Position numbers and translations under genes: made by a program | The notes under the pieces: generated by a model | The model's input: only the letters and a program-made list of their open reading frames with translations | Databases searched by the model: none | Told to the model about the DNA's origin: nothing | Part shown: piece after piece, positions 8,659 to 17,542 of the stretch | Numbering within the stretch: the stretch's first letter is position 1 | Layout: the number at the start of each line of letters is the position of its first letter | NCBI RefSeq assembly: GCF_005771535.1 | Contig: NZ_VANU01000001.1 | Location: 558,001 to 622,000, forward strand | From: Arcobacter arenosus | Lineage (GTDB): Bacteria > Campylobacterota > Campylobacteria > Campylobacterales > Arcobacteraceae | Direction: 5' to 3' | Length of the DNA stretch: 64,000 bases

Positions 8659-9690
8659 TTAAAAAGATAATTCTACAATTGTACCTTTTCCAAGTTCACT
8701 TTTTATAAATATATTAATATTTAAAATATCGCATAATTGTTTTACAATACTTAGCCCCAAACCTAATCCACGATCATTTTCTTTATAATATCTTTCAAAA
8801 ACTTTTTTTGTATTTTTAATTCCAATTCCTGTATCTTCAATAATAAGTTTTTTATCTTTTATTGTGATATATATTTCACCATTCTTTTTGTTATATTTAG
8901 AGGCATTGGTTAATAAGTTATCAATAATCCTATCAAGTCCATTTTTATTACTATCTACAACAAAACTTTTTACATTGTTGATAAATTTTATATTAGGATA
9001 TATCTTTTTTAATATTTCAATTTTATTATTAATTAACTCAGAAACATCAACTTTTTCATCTTTTGTTATATTATTAGGATTAATAAATTCTAAGTTTTTA
9101 TATAAAGATGAAATGCTTTTTGCACTAAGTTCAATTCTATCTATCTCTTCAAAATCTCCCCGTCTTCTTAAAAGTTTTGAATTTAATAAAATTGAAGTTG
9201 CCGGAGTATTTAAATCATGGATTAAATCTTTTAGAAAGGTCTCTAACAAAGTTAAAGCTTCTTTCATAGGTCTTAATGAGTATATAGCAAATCCTATAGA
9301 TAAAAGAAACAACAAAATAAATACTATAATTGCAAATTTCAATATCCTAAGTAATAACTCATTATAAAGTACAGTATATTTTTCTTTAGCAAAAATCACT
9401 TTTAGAAGATATGGACCTGAAGAGCTAGTTTTAAAATATGCACAAAGCCCCTCCTCACAAAAATATATTTTGAAAGTCTCTTTCTCTTTTTTATCTTCAA
9501 CAATATCTAAAGAAAAAGTATCCCCTTTAAAATCAAAGGTATAGTCTTTCATTTGATAAAGAATTGTTTGATTTAAATCTTTGACTTTATCTTGATGATA
9601 CATGTATAAAACAATACTTGAAAAAACCATCAAAGGTATAAAGAAAAGATAAACAGATGTAAAAAAAGATTTCTTTTCATAATTTTTCAA
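8659..9690 (-). CDS. membrane sensor histidine kinase
   Basis: A 343-aa kinase with TM helices at about residues 10-30 and 117-137, and a short periplasmic sensor of ~85 residues containing C78 and C83 (motif CEEGLC). The H-box is KDLIHDLNTPA with H158. The N-box is NLLTNASKY, G1 is EDTGIGI, and G2 is GLGLGLSIV. No HAMP domain is obvious. Its 5' end overlaps the response-regulator gene by 14 bp, so they form a pair. The two cysteines so close together in a small periplasmic loop hint at metal or redox sensing, but that is inference. Confidence 0.88.
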   Translation of the reverse strand: MKNYEKKSFFTSVYLFFIPLMVFSSIVLYMYHQDKVKDLNQTILYQMKDYTFDFKGDTFSLDIVEDKKEKETFKIYFCEEGLCAYFKTSSSGPYLLKVIFAKEKYTVLYNELLLRILKFAIIVFILLFLLSIGFAIYSLRPMKEALTLLETFLKDLIHDLNTPATSILLNSKLLRRRGDFEEIDRIELSAKSISSLYKNLEFINPNNITKDEKVDVSELINNKIEILKKIYPNIKFINNVKSFVVDSNKNGLDRIIDNLLTNASKYNKKNGEIYITIKDKKLIIEDTGIGIKNTKKVFERYYKENDRGLGLGLSIVKQLCDILNINIFIKSELGKGTIVELSF

Positions 9691-10321
9691 GTTTATATCC
9701 TATACCTTTTGTATTTATAATATCTATTTCCAAAACCTTTTTTAATTTACTTATTAAAACACGAAGTCCCGCTTCACTAGGTTTATTCATATAATCAAAA
9801 AAAGAAGATTTACTAACAGTCATACCAATATTTCTTATAAGTAATGAGAAAATATCTTTTTCTACATTTCCCAAAGCAAGCTCTTCATTTCCTTTTAAAA
9901 CTCTATTTTCAAGTAAATCAAAACTTATATCTTTATATATAAGCGTTGGATTTTTTCTTTTTAAAGTTGCTTTAACTCTTGCTAATAATTCATCTATATC
10001 AAATGGTTTTTTAATATAATCATCACAACCACAATTAAAACCATCAAGAACTGATTTTGTATCTATTAAAGCTGTGATAAAAAAAGTTGGTGTATTATCC
10101 TCAGCTTCTCTTAATAGGTTTAATAAATCTTTCCCATTTAATAATGGTACATTTATATCAAATAGATATAAATCGAATCTATTTTCATATGTATACTCAA
10201 GAACTTCTTCACCATCAATTGCAAGAGTTACATCATAGTTTTCTTGTTCTAAAATCTGTACCATAGTTTGAGCTAAAATAGTGTCATCTTCTAAAAGTAA
10301 AATTTTAATTTTTTTATTCAT
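9677..10321 (-). CDS. OmpR-family response regulator
   Basis: A 214-aa regulator. The receiver domain (1-115) has the acidic pocket LLLEDD, phosphoacceptor D55 in LFDINVP and the conserved Lys in IKKPFD. The C-terminal winged-helix domain (~130-214) ends in the family motif TKGIGYKLEKL. It sits between a small periplasmic gene (9-bp gap) and the overlapping kinase gene. Genes controlled are unknown. The operon it belongs to and the small gene at 8326 are the first candidates. Confidence 0.9.
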   Translation of the reverse strand: MNKKIKILLLEDDTILAQTMVQILEQENYDVTLAIDGEEVLEYTYENRFDLYLFDINVPLLNGKDLLNLLREAEDNTPTFFITALIDTKSVLDGFNCGCDDYIKKPFDIDELLARVKATLKRKNPTLIYKDISFDLLENRVLKGNEELALGNVEKDIFSLLIRNIGMTVSKSSFFDYMNKPSEAGLRVLISKLKKVLEIDIINTKGIGYKLEKL

Positions 10322-10330
10322 CAGGCTTCT

Positions 10331-10585
10331 TTATTTAGATAAAGGGATATCTTTATAAGGTTTATTAGGTAACTTTTCTTTTGCTTTTAAAATAGCATTA
10401 GCTTCTTCACGTTTTTTAATATTTTCTTGAGCTAACTTTTTTTTAAGTTCTTCAATCAATTCTTTTTTCTCTTTTGGATTAGAGGCATGATTAACTTGTT
10501 CAAACAATTTATCCACCTCTTTAACTTCTCCAAATAACACAGTTACTAAAAAAAACATAAAAGCAGAAATTTTTAAAAGATTCAT
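10331..10585 (-). CDS. small periplasmic protein, paralogue of the 82-aa protein at 8,326
   Basis: An 84-aa protein with a signal peptide (about 1-19, MNLLKISAFMFFLVTVLFG) and a charged helical mature part. The pattern E(K/Q)(I/V)N...N..EK..L...L is shared with the protein at 8326-8574. The ATG overlaps the stop of the upstream lipoprotein gene (ATGA, four bases) and the response regulator follows nine bases later, so it is translated within the two-component operon. Function unknown; it may be an accessory protein of the sensor. Confidence 0.72.
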   Translation of the reverse strand: MNLLKISAFMFFLVTVLFGEVKEVDKLFEQVNHASNPKEKKELIEELKKKLAQENIKKREEANAILKAKEKLPNKPYKDIPLSK

Positions 10586-11010
10586 TTGTTATCCTTTTTT
10601 TTTGCTTCAATAGTTTTAATTTTTTCTTTTATTTCATCAAGTGGATTTATTTCAAAATCATTTAAATCACATTTATATTTTTTTGCTAAATTGTACTGTT
10701 TTTTATAAGAATCAAGTGCAGCATTAATGTTTTTGGAAAATGGTGTAGGTGATCTGTTTTCAATCAAAAAAACTTGCGCCTTTGCACCTATATCATCCCC
10801 TTGAATAAAATAACCTTTTTCAAACTCATTAAAAATATATGTTGAAGCATGTGTCATAATTTTTATATGATTATGACAAAACTTATATATAGGTTTTTTA
10901 TCTACTACTTTTGGGGAAACTGTTGGTTTTTTATCAATTTGTTGATAGCTACATCCTGTAAATACAACAATAAAGCATATTAAAAAATATCTTTTAAAAG
11001 ATATATCCAT
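10582..11010 (-). CDS. predicted lipoprotein, first gene of a two-component operon
   Basis: A 142-aa lipoprotein. The lipobox VFTGC puts the acylated Cys at residue 20, followed by a Lys/Pro-rich linker. The open frame extends further upstream to 11061, but I chose ATG 11010 because AAGGA lies just before it and it gives a normal signal peptide. The mature part contains three conserved-looking motifs only in the sense of being hydrophilic (KFCHNHIK, GYFIQGDD, YKCDLND). I recognise no family. Four genes (lipoprotein, small protein, regulator, kinase) overlap or nearly touch. Confidence 0.75.
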   Translation of the reverse strand: MDISFKRYFLICFIVVFTGCSYQQIDKKPTVSPKVVDKKPIYKFCHNHIKIMTHASTYIFNEFEKGYFIQGDDIGAKAQVFLIENRSPTPFSKNINAALDSYKKQYNLAKKYKCDLNDFEINPLDEIKEKIKTIEAKKKDNK

Positions 11011-11031
11011 ATTTTTATTCCTTTCAAATAA

Positions 11032-11055
11032 AATTATATTAAAAATTATATTAAA
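11032..11055 (-). promoter_or_regulatory. duplicated -10 region of the lipoprotein/two-component operon
   Basis: The 12-base sequence AATTATATTAAA occurs twice in direct tandem (11032-11043, 11044-11055). Read on the minus strand, each copy contains TATAAT, giving two possible -10 boxes 12 bases apart ahead of the lipoprotein start at 11010. Confidence 0.45.
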
Positions 11056-11108
11056 GCTCAAAAAAAATTTAATTCTTCTTTTTAACTCTATGCAATGAAA
11101 CTTTTTTG

Positions 11109-11114
11109 TATAAT
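11109..11114 (+). promoter_or_regulatory. -10 box of hisH
   Basis: TATAAT 26 bases before the GTG start of hisH. No clear -35 element. Confidence 0.5.
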
Positions 11115-11140
11115 ATCTTCTTTTTAATAAAGGATTATAT

Positions 11141-11755
11141 GTGATTGGAATTATCGATTATAATATGGGAAATTTAGCAAGTGTATACAATGCATGTAGT
11201 TTGCTTGATACAAAAGCTTCATTTGTAAAAAACCCTGAAGATTTAAAAAACTTTGATAGGGTTATATTACCTGGTGTTGGAGCATTTGGTGATGCAATGG
11301 AACACTTAAATGAAACAGGGATGAAAGAAGCGATTTATGAATTTGCTAAAACAGGTAAACCAATGATTGGTATTTGCTTGGGTATGCAATTACTTTTTGA
11401 AAGCTCTGAAGAGTTTGGGAAAAATGAAGGTCTTGGACTGATTGATGGAAATATTATAAAATTTGATAAATCAAAAATGCATGAAGATACAAAAATTCCT
11501 CACATGGGATGGAATGTGATAAAAACACAAGATGAACATACTTTATTTGAAGGGTTAAAAGACCCTTACCTTTATTTTGTACACTCTTACCATGCAGTAA
11601 CAGATAAAAAAAATGTTATAGGGACAACTGAATATGGATATGAGTTTGTAAGTGCTGTACATAAAGAAAATATCTATGGTTTTCAGCCACACCCTGAGAA
11701 ATCACACGATAATGGTCTTAAAATATTAAAAAACTTTATAAATTTAACACATTAA
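11141..11755 (+). CDS. hisH: imidazole glycerol phosphate synthase, glutamine amidotransferase subunit
   Basis: Supplies ammonia from glutamine to HisF in histidine synthesis. N-terminal IGIIDYNMGN is the family signature. The class I glutaminase triad is visible: Cys in GICLGMQLLF and His-x-Glu in FQPHPEKS. The 204-aa length is normal. The start is a GTG with AAAGGA eight bases upstream; an ATG two bases earlier is out of frame. hisA follows after 128 bp; hisF is not in the window. Confidence 0.95.
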   Translation: MIGIIDYNMGNLASVYNACSLLDTKASFVKNPEDLKNFDRVILPGVGAFGDAMEHLNETGMKEAIYEFAKTGKPMIGICLGMQLLFESSEEFGKNEGLGLIDGNIIKFDKSKMHEDTKIPHMGWNVIKTQDEHTLFEGLKDPYLYFVHSYHAVTDKKNVIGTTEYGYEFVSAVHKENIYGFQPHPEKSHDNGLKILKNFINLTH

Positions 11756-11760
11756 AAAAT

Positions 11761-11863
11761 AAGGCAAACTCGTTTGACTCTTTAGAGTTTGCTTCTTTAA
11801 ATAGAATTTACTTCTATTACCAAAAGAAGTCATAAAATAATTTGGTCCCTTAAAAAATGGGAC
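11761..11863 (+). terminator. three successive hairpins between hisH and hisA
   Basis: Stems: GCAAACTC/GAGTTTGC (11764-11771, 11785-11792), ACTTCT/AGAAGT (11810-11815, 11825-11830) and GTCCC/GGGAC (11845-11849, 11859-11863). The last is short and followed by ATTTTT, then the hisA ribosome site. This could be a terminator plus leader structure that uncouples hisA from hisH. I see no His-codon-rich leader ORF, so classical attenuation is not supported. Confidence 0.45.
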
Positions 11864-11883
11864 ATTTTTAAAGGAAAACAAAT

Positions 11884-12597
11884 ATGGATATTTTACCAGC
11901 AATCGACCTAAAAGATGGAAAAGCTGTAAGATTAAGTAAAGGACTTATGGATAGTGCAAAAATCTATTCAGATGAGCCATGGCAAGTAGCAAAAAGATTT
12001 GAAGAGTTAGGATCTAAGTGGGTTCATGTGGTTGATTTAAATGGAGCATTTGCAGGTGAACCAGCAAACTTAGAACAAATCAAAAAGATAAAAGAAAATT
12101 GTAATCTAAAAATTGAAGTTGGTGGTGGAATTAGAGATGAAGAAACTATCAAAATGTATCTTGAACTTGGTATTGATAGATTAATTCTTGGAAGTATTGC
12201 AGTAAAAGATCCACAGTTTGTAAAAGATATGGCTTCAAAATATCCAATTGCTGTTGGAATTGATGCAATGAATGGAATGGTTGCAGTTGAAGGTTGGGCA
12301 GAAGTTTCAACTATGAAAGCAACTGATCTTGCACGTGAGTTTGCAAATGCAGGTGTTGAAGCAATTATTTGTACTGATATTTCAAAAGATGGAATGCTTT
12401 GTGGTGTAAATGTTGAATTTACTGAATCAATTGCCCTTGCAAGTGGTGTTGATACAATTGCAAGTGGAGGAGTAAAAGATATCAATGACATTACAAACTG
12501 TCAAGCAAATGGAAATATTGCTGGTGTAATTGTTGGTAAAGCATTTTACGAAGGAACTTTAGACTTAGAAGAAGGGTTTAAAGTTTTAGAAAACTAA
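11884..12597 (+). CDS. hisA: phosphoribosylformimino-5-aminoimidazole carboxamide ribotide isomerase
   Basis: Amadori isomerase of histidine synthesis. The (beta/alpha)8 barrel shows [16 protein letters not shown], catalytic Asp near residue 8, VGGGIRDEE in the first phosphate-binding half and [10 protein letters not shown] in the second, and [10 protein letters not shown] with the second catalytic Asp. The 237-aa length is normal. AAAGGA precedes the ATG by nine bases. Confidence 0.96.
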   Translation: MDILPAIDLKDGKAVRLSKGLMDSAKIYSDEPWQVAKRFEELGSKWVHVVDLNGAFAGEPANLEQIKKIKENCNLKIEVGGGIRDEETIKMYLELGIDRLILGSIAVKDPQFVKDMASKYPIAVGIDAMNGMVAVEGWAEVSTMKATDLAREFANAGVEAIICTDISKDGMLCGVNVEFTESIALASGVDTIASGGVKDINDITNCQANGNIAGVIVGKAFYEGTLDLEEGFKVLEN

Positions 12598-12612
12598 TAA
12601 GCATTTTAAATT

Positions 12613-12798
12613 ATGTGCTTAATAATCTCACTAATATTTTCTAGCCTTGCATATATGTTTTTTATTGAAAACAATATGCTGGGCTTTTATATAAATATCT
12701 CAATTGCCCTACTCTTTTTACTACTTATGACTAGAAATATTTTAAAAGAAAAAAAACGAAGAATAGAAGAAAGTAAAAAAGATGAAAGAAAGAATTAG
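12613..12798 (+). CDS. small membrane protein ahead of an MFS transporter
   Basis: A 61-aa frame with two hydrophobic segments (residues 2-17 and about 21-43) and a strongly basic tail (KEKKRRIEESKK). It overlaps the transporter gene by 17 bp, which argues for translational coupling. No good Shine-Dalgarno precedes the ATG, so it could also start at Met 22 and then have a single TM helix. No family recognised. Confidence 0.55.
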   Translation: MCLIISLIFSSLAYMFFIENNMLGFYINISIALLFLLLMTRNILKEKKRRIEESKKDERKN

Positions 12799-14104
12799 AA
12801 AAAAAACTGAATCAGTTTATGAAAAATTGATGAATGAAGAGGATGCTAGAGTTTGTAAAGCAATTGATGAAAGTGCTTGTAAAGTAGTTCCTGGAAACTT
12901 TTTTCTTACAATAATTAGCTACTTTTTTAATAAACTTGCAGATTCCGTTGCCAATACAAAAGTTATTATCCCTTGGATTATGGAATCACTTTCTGTACCT
13001 CTTTTTTTAATAAGTTTTCTTGTTCCAATTAGAGAATCTGGCTCTCTTCTACCTCAACTTTTAATTGCAGCATATGTTAGAAAAATGCCTATTAGAAAAT
13101 ATGTTTGGGTAAGTGGTGCTTTTTTGCAAGCATTTTCTATGATAGGAATTGGAATAGTTGCTTGGAATATGACAGGACTTAATGCAGGTATTGCAATCAT
13201 TGCATTAATAATTGTTTTTTCACTTGCAAGGGGTCTTAGTTCTGTTGCAGCTAAAGATGTTCTTGGAAAAACTATTCCTAAAACTAGACGAGGAGTATTA
13301 AATGGTTATTCTGGAAGTTTAGCTGGACTTTTAATAATAGGTCTTGGAATCTATTTTTTAATGGTTGGAGAAAAACCCTTTTCACCACAAAATTTTGGAA
13401 TAATTTTATTTTCTGCTGGTGCATTTTGGATAATAGCAGGAGTTGTTTATTCAAGAATAAAAGAGTTTGAGGGGGAAACAGATGGTGGAGGAAATGCTAT
13501 TAGTGTTGCCCTAAAAAAAATAAGCTTACTTAAAACAGACAAAGATTTTAGAAACTTTGTAATATCAAGGGCACTTTTTTTATGTTCAGTTTTATCTGCA
13601 CCATTCTTTGTAATTTTAGCCCAACAACAAAGTGTTTCAAATAACTACTTACTTGGTCTTTTTATACTTTCAGGGGGATTAGCTGATTTTTCATCTTCAA
13701 TTGTTTGGGGAAAACTATCAGATAAATCAAGTAAAAACTCTATGATTATTGGAGCGACTATCGCTTCTAGTTTAGGATTTTTAGTTTTCTTTTTAGATAC
13801 ATTTTTTGAAAATATCTTCGCTACTATTTGGTTAATGCCATTAATCTATTTTATTTTAACTGTCGGATATCAAGGTATTAGAATAGGAAGAAAAACATAT
13901 TTAGTTGACCTTGCTGGTGGAAATAAAAGAACAGATTATGTAGCTGTTTCAAATACTGTAATTGGATTTATTTTATTATTTACTGGATTTATAGGTATTT
14001 TAAGTTCAATTATTGGCTTAAATGGAATTATTTTACTACTAGCAATTGTAGGATTAGTTGGAGTTTTTATGGCAACTAAACTACCTGATGTAACTTCAGA
14101 TTAG
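12782..14104 (+). CDS. major facilitator superfamily permease
   Basis: A 440-aa membrane protein with about 11-12 hydrophobic segments after a soluble N-terminus of some 45 residues. The loop between helices 2 and 3 contains RKMPIRKYVW, in place of the usual MFS Gly-rich/Arg motif. The second half carries GKLSDKSSKNSM and RIGRKTYLVDL, MFS-like cytoplasmic loops. Substrate unknown. The gene overlaps the small membrane protein upstream. It is followed by a convergent gene with only a 50-bp AT-rich gap. Confidence 0.72.
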   Translation: MKERIRKKTESVYEKLMNEEDARVCKAIDESACKVVPGNFFLTIISYFFNKLADSVANTKVIIPWIMESLSVPLFLISFLVPIRESGSLLPQLLIAAYVRKMPIRKYVWVSGAFLQAFSMIGIGIVAWNMTGLNAGIAIIALIIVFSLARGLSSVAAKDVLGKTIPKTRRGVLNGYSGSLAGLLIIGLGIYFLMVGEKPFSPQNFGIILFSAGAFWIIAGVVYSRIKEFEGETDGGGNAISVALKKISLLKTDKDFRNFVISRALFLCSVLSAPFFVILAQQQSVSNNYLLGLFILSGGLADFSSSIVWGKLSDKSSKNSMIIGATIASSLGFLVFFLDTFFENIFATIWLMPLIYFILTVGYQGIRIGRKTYLVDLAGGNKRTDYVAVSNTVIGFILLFTGFIGILSSIIGLNGIILLLAIVGLVGVFMATKLPDVTSD

Positions 14105-14156
14105 GATGTTAATTAGATTAAAACTAATTTTTTAAAATTTTTGTAGAAATATTATT

Positions 14157-17117
14157 CTATTTATCCTCATCCACCATTGTATAGTGAAGTTCAAGACCAT
14201 TTGAAGTTGCAACAAAACCATTTACATTTATTGTACCCTCATGAACCATTTTATGGTGCTTTTTACAAAGTGGTATTAGATTGTATTTATGGTTTGCATT
14301 TATATGTCCTATAAATCCATCTTTATTTGCCCTTGCTTGCTCTTTAATATGGTGAACATCATCACAAGCTTTACCACAAATTACACATGATGCAGCAAAT
14401 ACATCTTTATTATATTTAGAGGTTTTCCTCTGAGATAATCTTTCAAGTGGATTATAATCATCAGTAAGTTTTTTTCTAATATCATTGGCAACAGATAAAA
14501 ATTCTCTATCCATATGAAGTGATTTTGCATACTCTAAACCATACATAGATGAGCCACTTCCATAGGATAACTTTCTATCAAAGATTAGTTTATCTTCTTT
14601 ATCTTTATACATAACAGATAGATGAAGGGCAATTATATTTTTAAGCTTTTGAATCTCTTCTATTTCTGGCAGTTGATGTAAGTGAGTAGCAAATACAAAA
14701 ATAGATTCTAGTTTTGCTAATTTTAATATAGCACTAGCAACAATAGAAAGACCACTCATAGTTTCAGTACTATGAGAGATTTCATCACCTAATACAAGTG
14801 AATTCTTTGTTGCCCTATTAAAAATATTTTTAAGTTCTAACATTTCAACTGCAAAAGAAGATAAACCTTTTGCAATATTATCTGCACCACTAATTCTAGT
14901 ATATACAGCATCAAATATTGAAAATCTCATAGATTTTGCTGGTACATAAAAACCTGCTTGTGCAAGAATTACAGAGATACCAATTGCTTTCATAAGAGAT
15001 GATTTCCCTGAAGAGTTAATACCATAAAGTAAAATTCCATGCATCTTATTATTAAACATATTAATTGGATTTGAGTTTTTTACTATTACATTATCTTTAT
15101 ACTCTTTTGAAGCAAGGCTTAGTTCACCTAAAATGATATCATTTGGTACATAAATACCTTGTTCTTCATTTGCTTCAATAATAGGGTGTCTTAAATCTAT
15201 TAGTTCTAAAAAGTTCTCTTCATCTTTTGTTTTTACAATTTTTGGGCAAGTATAGTTATATTTTTTCGCTGTTTTTATATTTGAAACTGTTAAATCTATC
15301 TCAGCAATAAATTGAACTAATTCTTCAAGTAATGTTGCAAATTTATTTTCAAATTCAGAAATTTTCTCTTTAAATACTAATTTGTTTAGTTCAACAATTT
15401 TTCGTAAATTATGAACATATTTATCAGATACATCTTCACTAATTTTTGAAAAAATCTTTACATTATTTGTTTGAACTTTTATTGTAAAATCTTTAAACAA
15501 ATGTAATTCATCATCAATAATAATATGTGAGTTTAACAACTCCTCTTTTACTAGATTAAACCTATTTTTTGTTAAAGTTAAAAAGAAACCTTCTTTATCT
15601 AATCTATTTATTCCTACATAGTTTGTATCTTTTGTTTTTAAAAACCCTAAAATATGATTTTGAAGAAGTTCAAGTTTTGTATAAAGTTCTTCATTTTCTT
15701 TATTTAGTTCATCAATTTGGGTATTAATCCCTTCACAAACCATATTCCCCTCAACATCTTTTAGCATATATTTTCCACTAATTGCCAAATCAAAGGTTGA
15801 GTCAATAGATTGAATAAAAAGTTGTAATTCAGAACTACTGCAAGGTGGAGTTAAAAATTTATAATTTTCCATAAAAGAGACAACCTCTTTTATACTAATT
15901 AATGAATCATATAAATAGTTTAACTCAAAAGGGTGTAATCTATTCAGCTTTATTCTTCTTGTTAATCTTTCAATATCATAAATATTTGCTAATTCATTTT
16001 CAATTGGAGCATGAAAATCAAAAAGCTCTTTAGAAAGAGCATATCGTCTAAGTATCTCTTTAGAATCTTTAACAGGATGGGTTAATCTTTCTTTTAATAA
16101 CCTTTTCCCCATGGCTGTTGAAGTATTATTAATTAGTTTTATTAAACTTGGATTATGGGTTGTTTCTATTACATTTAATTGCTCTAAGGCATTATTTCCT
16201 AAATAGATATATCTACTTACATCAAGTTTTTGAGGGAATGAAAGTTTTTGAATAATATTAGAATCATGTCCTATTACAAAATCAATCAAAATAGCCAATG
16301 ATTCTGTACTTAAAGGAACTCTTTCCATATCAAGATGTTCAATTGCTGTTAAAAGGGACTCTATTCTAAATACATTTTTAAAAAGTTCATTTTGATAATT
16401 TATTTTTGGTCTAAAAGTTCCTATATGAAAAGTTTTTAATTTTAACTCAAGGTAATCAATAACCTCTTTTTGATTTATATTTTTATCTGCAAAACTTATT
16501 ACTACTTCATTGGTTTTATGCATATTCATATAATTAAAAACTTCATCAAGTGCATAAAATTTATCTTCACTTGTTCCATGAATCTCATTGTAATAACATT
16601 TACCTGTTGTAACATCAATAGCACTATAACCAACCAAATAGATACCTCTTATTTGGTCAATCACCAAAGAAGTGATATTGTTCTCATCTTGATCAACAAC
16701 AAAATCAAAATTTGTACCTGGACTTACGACTGTATCTAAATATCTAGAAACATTTGGTGGAAGCCCTTTTTGTCTTACAATTGCAACTGTATACTTTTGT
16801 TCTGCAATTATTCTTGCTAAATGTTTCTCAAATGAAATAGCCGGAACTCCAGCCATAATTGGATTTTCCTGTGAGTTTTCTAAAATTGATTTATTTTTTC
16901 TTGTTAATTGAATATTTAAAAGTTCAGCAATCTCTTTTGCTTTTCCTATTTGTTCCTCATCATTATTTACTTCATAAACCTCAAAAAATGTCCCTATTTC
17001 CATAAGAACAACTGCATTATTTCCGTACTTTTTTTCTAAAAGTTTTTGAAGTTTGAAATAAGTGATTGTAAGTAGGTTTTTTTTGTCATTTAATAATTCT
17101 TGAACTTCTTCTCTCAA
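14157..17117 (-). CDS. MutS7-type MutS protein with C-terminal HNH endonuclease domain
   Basis: A 986-aa mismatch-repair ATPase. The mismatch-recognition F-x-E motif lies in GTFFEVY (F44, E46). Core and clamp domains follow. Walker A is GINSSGKSS (699-707) and Walker B lies in SLVLGDEIS, followed by THLHQLPE. The last ~75 residues are an HNH nuclease: C911 and C914 of CVICG, H922-H923, a NLIPLC segment and KKHHKMVH. MutS7 with a fused nuclease is known from marine Campylobacterota, octocoral mitochondria and giant viruses. No mutL is visible. Start is taken as TTG, two bases before the end of the upstream gene's stop codon; GGAG lies 12 bases away, so the exact start is uncertain. Confidence 0.92.
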   Translation of the reverse strand: MREEVQELLNDKKNLLTITYFKLQKLLEKKYGNNAVVLMEIGTFFEVYEVNNDEEQIGKAKEIAELLNIQLTRKNKSILENSQENPIMAGVPAISFEKHLARIIAEQKYTVAIVRQKGLPPNVSRYLDTVVSPGTNFDFVVDQDENNITSLVIDQIRGIYLVGYSAIDVTTGKCYYNEIHGTSEDKFYALDEVFNYMNMHKTNEVVISFADKNINQKEVIDYLELKLKTFHIGTFRPKINYQNELFKNVFRIESLLTAIEHLDMERVPLSTESLAILIDFVIGHDSNIIQKLSFPQKLDVSRYIYLGNNALEQLNVIETTHNPSLIKLINNTSTAMGKRLLKERLTHPVKDSKEILRRYALSKELFDFHAPIENELANIYDIERLTRRIKLNRLHPFELNYLYDSLISIKEVVSFMENYKFLTPPCSSSELQLFIQSIDSTFDLAISGKYMLKDVEGNMVCEGINTQIDELNKENEELYTKLELLQNHILGFLKTKDTNYVGINRLDKEGFFLTLTKNRFNLVKEELLNSHIIIDDELHLFKDFTIKVQTNNVKIFSKISEDVSDKYVHNLRKIVELNKLVFKEKISEFENKFATLLEELVQFIAEIDLTVSNIKTAKKYNYTCPKIVKTKDEENFLELIDLRHPIIEANEEQGIYVPNDIILGELSLASKEYKDNVIVKNSNPINMFNNKMHGILLYGINSSGKSSLMKAIGISVILAQAGFYVPAKSMRFSIFDAVYTRISGADNIAKGLSSFAVEMLELKNIFNRATKNSLVLGDEISHSTETMSGLSIVASAILKLAKLESIFVFATHLHQLPEIEEIQKLKNIIALHLSVMYKDKEDKLIFDRKLSYGSGSSMYGLEYAKSLHMDREFLSVANDIRKKLTDDYNPLERLSQRKTSKYNKDVFAASCVICGKACDDVHHIKEQARANKDGFIGHINANHKYNLIPLCKKHHKMVHEGTINVNGFVATSNGLELHYTMVDEDK

Positions 17118-17118
17118 T

Positions 17119-17538
17119 TTATTTTTTTACTCCAGTCCAATCTCTAATTTGTGTTCTTTGCTCTCTTGTTAAATCTGCTTCTTCATGGAATCTAATATAT
17201 GAAGATAAAGGCATAGAGGCATAAGCAGTTCTAAATACTTCTTTCATCTTTTTATTTTTTTCTTCAAGAGAATACTCTTCCCAAGTTGAAAAATTCAAAG
17301 CTTTTCTTCCATCTTTTACGTGGGTATTTATTGCCCATGAAAATGGTGCGATATTTGAATACCATGGCCATTTTGTTTGATTTGAGTGACAATCATAACA
17401 TGCATTTTTTAACATTGTCATGATATTGTCAGGAGCTTTTATCTCTAAAGTTGTATCAATCTCTTTATTTTCTTTATCTACTTGAAAAAACTGCATAATT
17501 ATTAGTATTGAAAAAATTATTAAAAGTGCTCTTTTCAT
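17119..17538 (-). CDS. haem-binding domain protein (monohaem c-type)
   Basis: A 139-aa exported protein. An N-terminal hydrophobic segment (residues 3-18) is a signal or anchor. The haem c attachment motif is C47-Y-D-C-H51, followed by SNQTKWPWYSNIAPFSW, which is typical of the haem-binding family found beside di-haem peroxidases. The C-terminal MPLSSY...LTREQRTQI is also typical. It lies two bases upstream of the MutS7 gene and four bases after the thioredoxin-like gene, so it belongs to their transcript. Probably a periplasmic electron carrier or sensor. Confidence 0.8.
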   Translation of the reverse strand: MKRALLIIFSILIIMQFFQVDKENKEIDTTLEIKAPDNIMTMLKNACYDCHSNQTKWPWYSNIAPFSWAINTHVKDGRKALNFSTWEEYSLEEKNKKMKEVFRTAYASMPLSSYIRFHEEADLTREQRTQIRDWTGVKK

Positions 17539-17542
17539 TTTC

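Noticed and set aside
11756-11883. Histidine attenuator between hisH and hisA
   Set aside because: Hairpins exist, but there is no leader ORF with a run of His codons.
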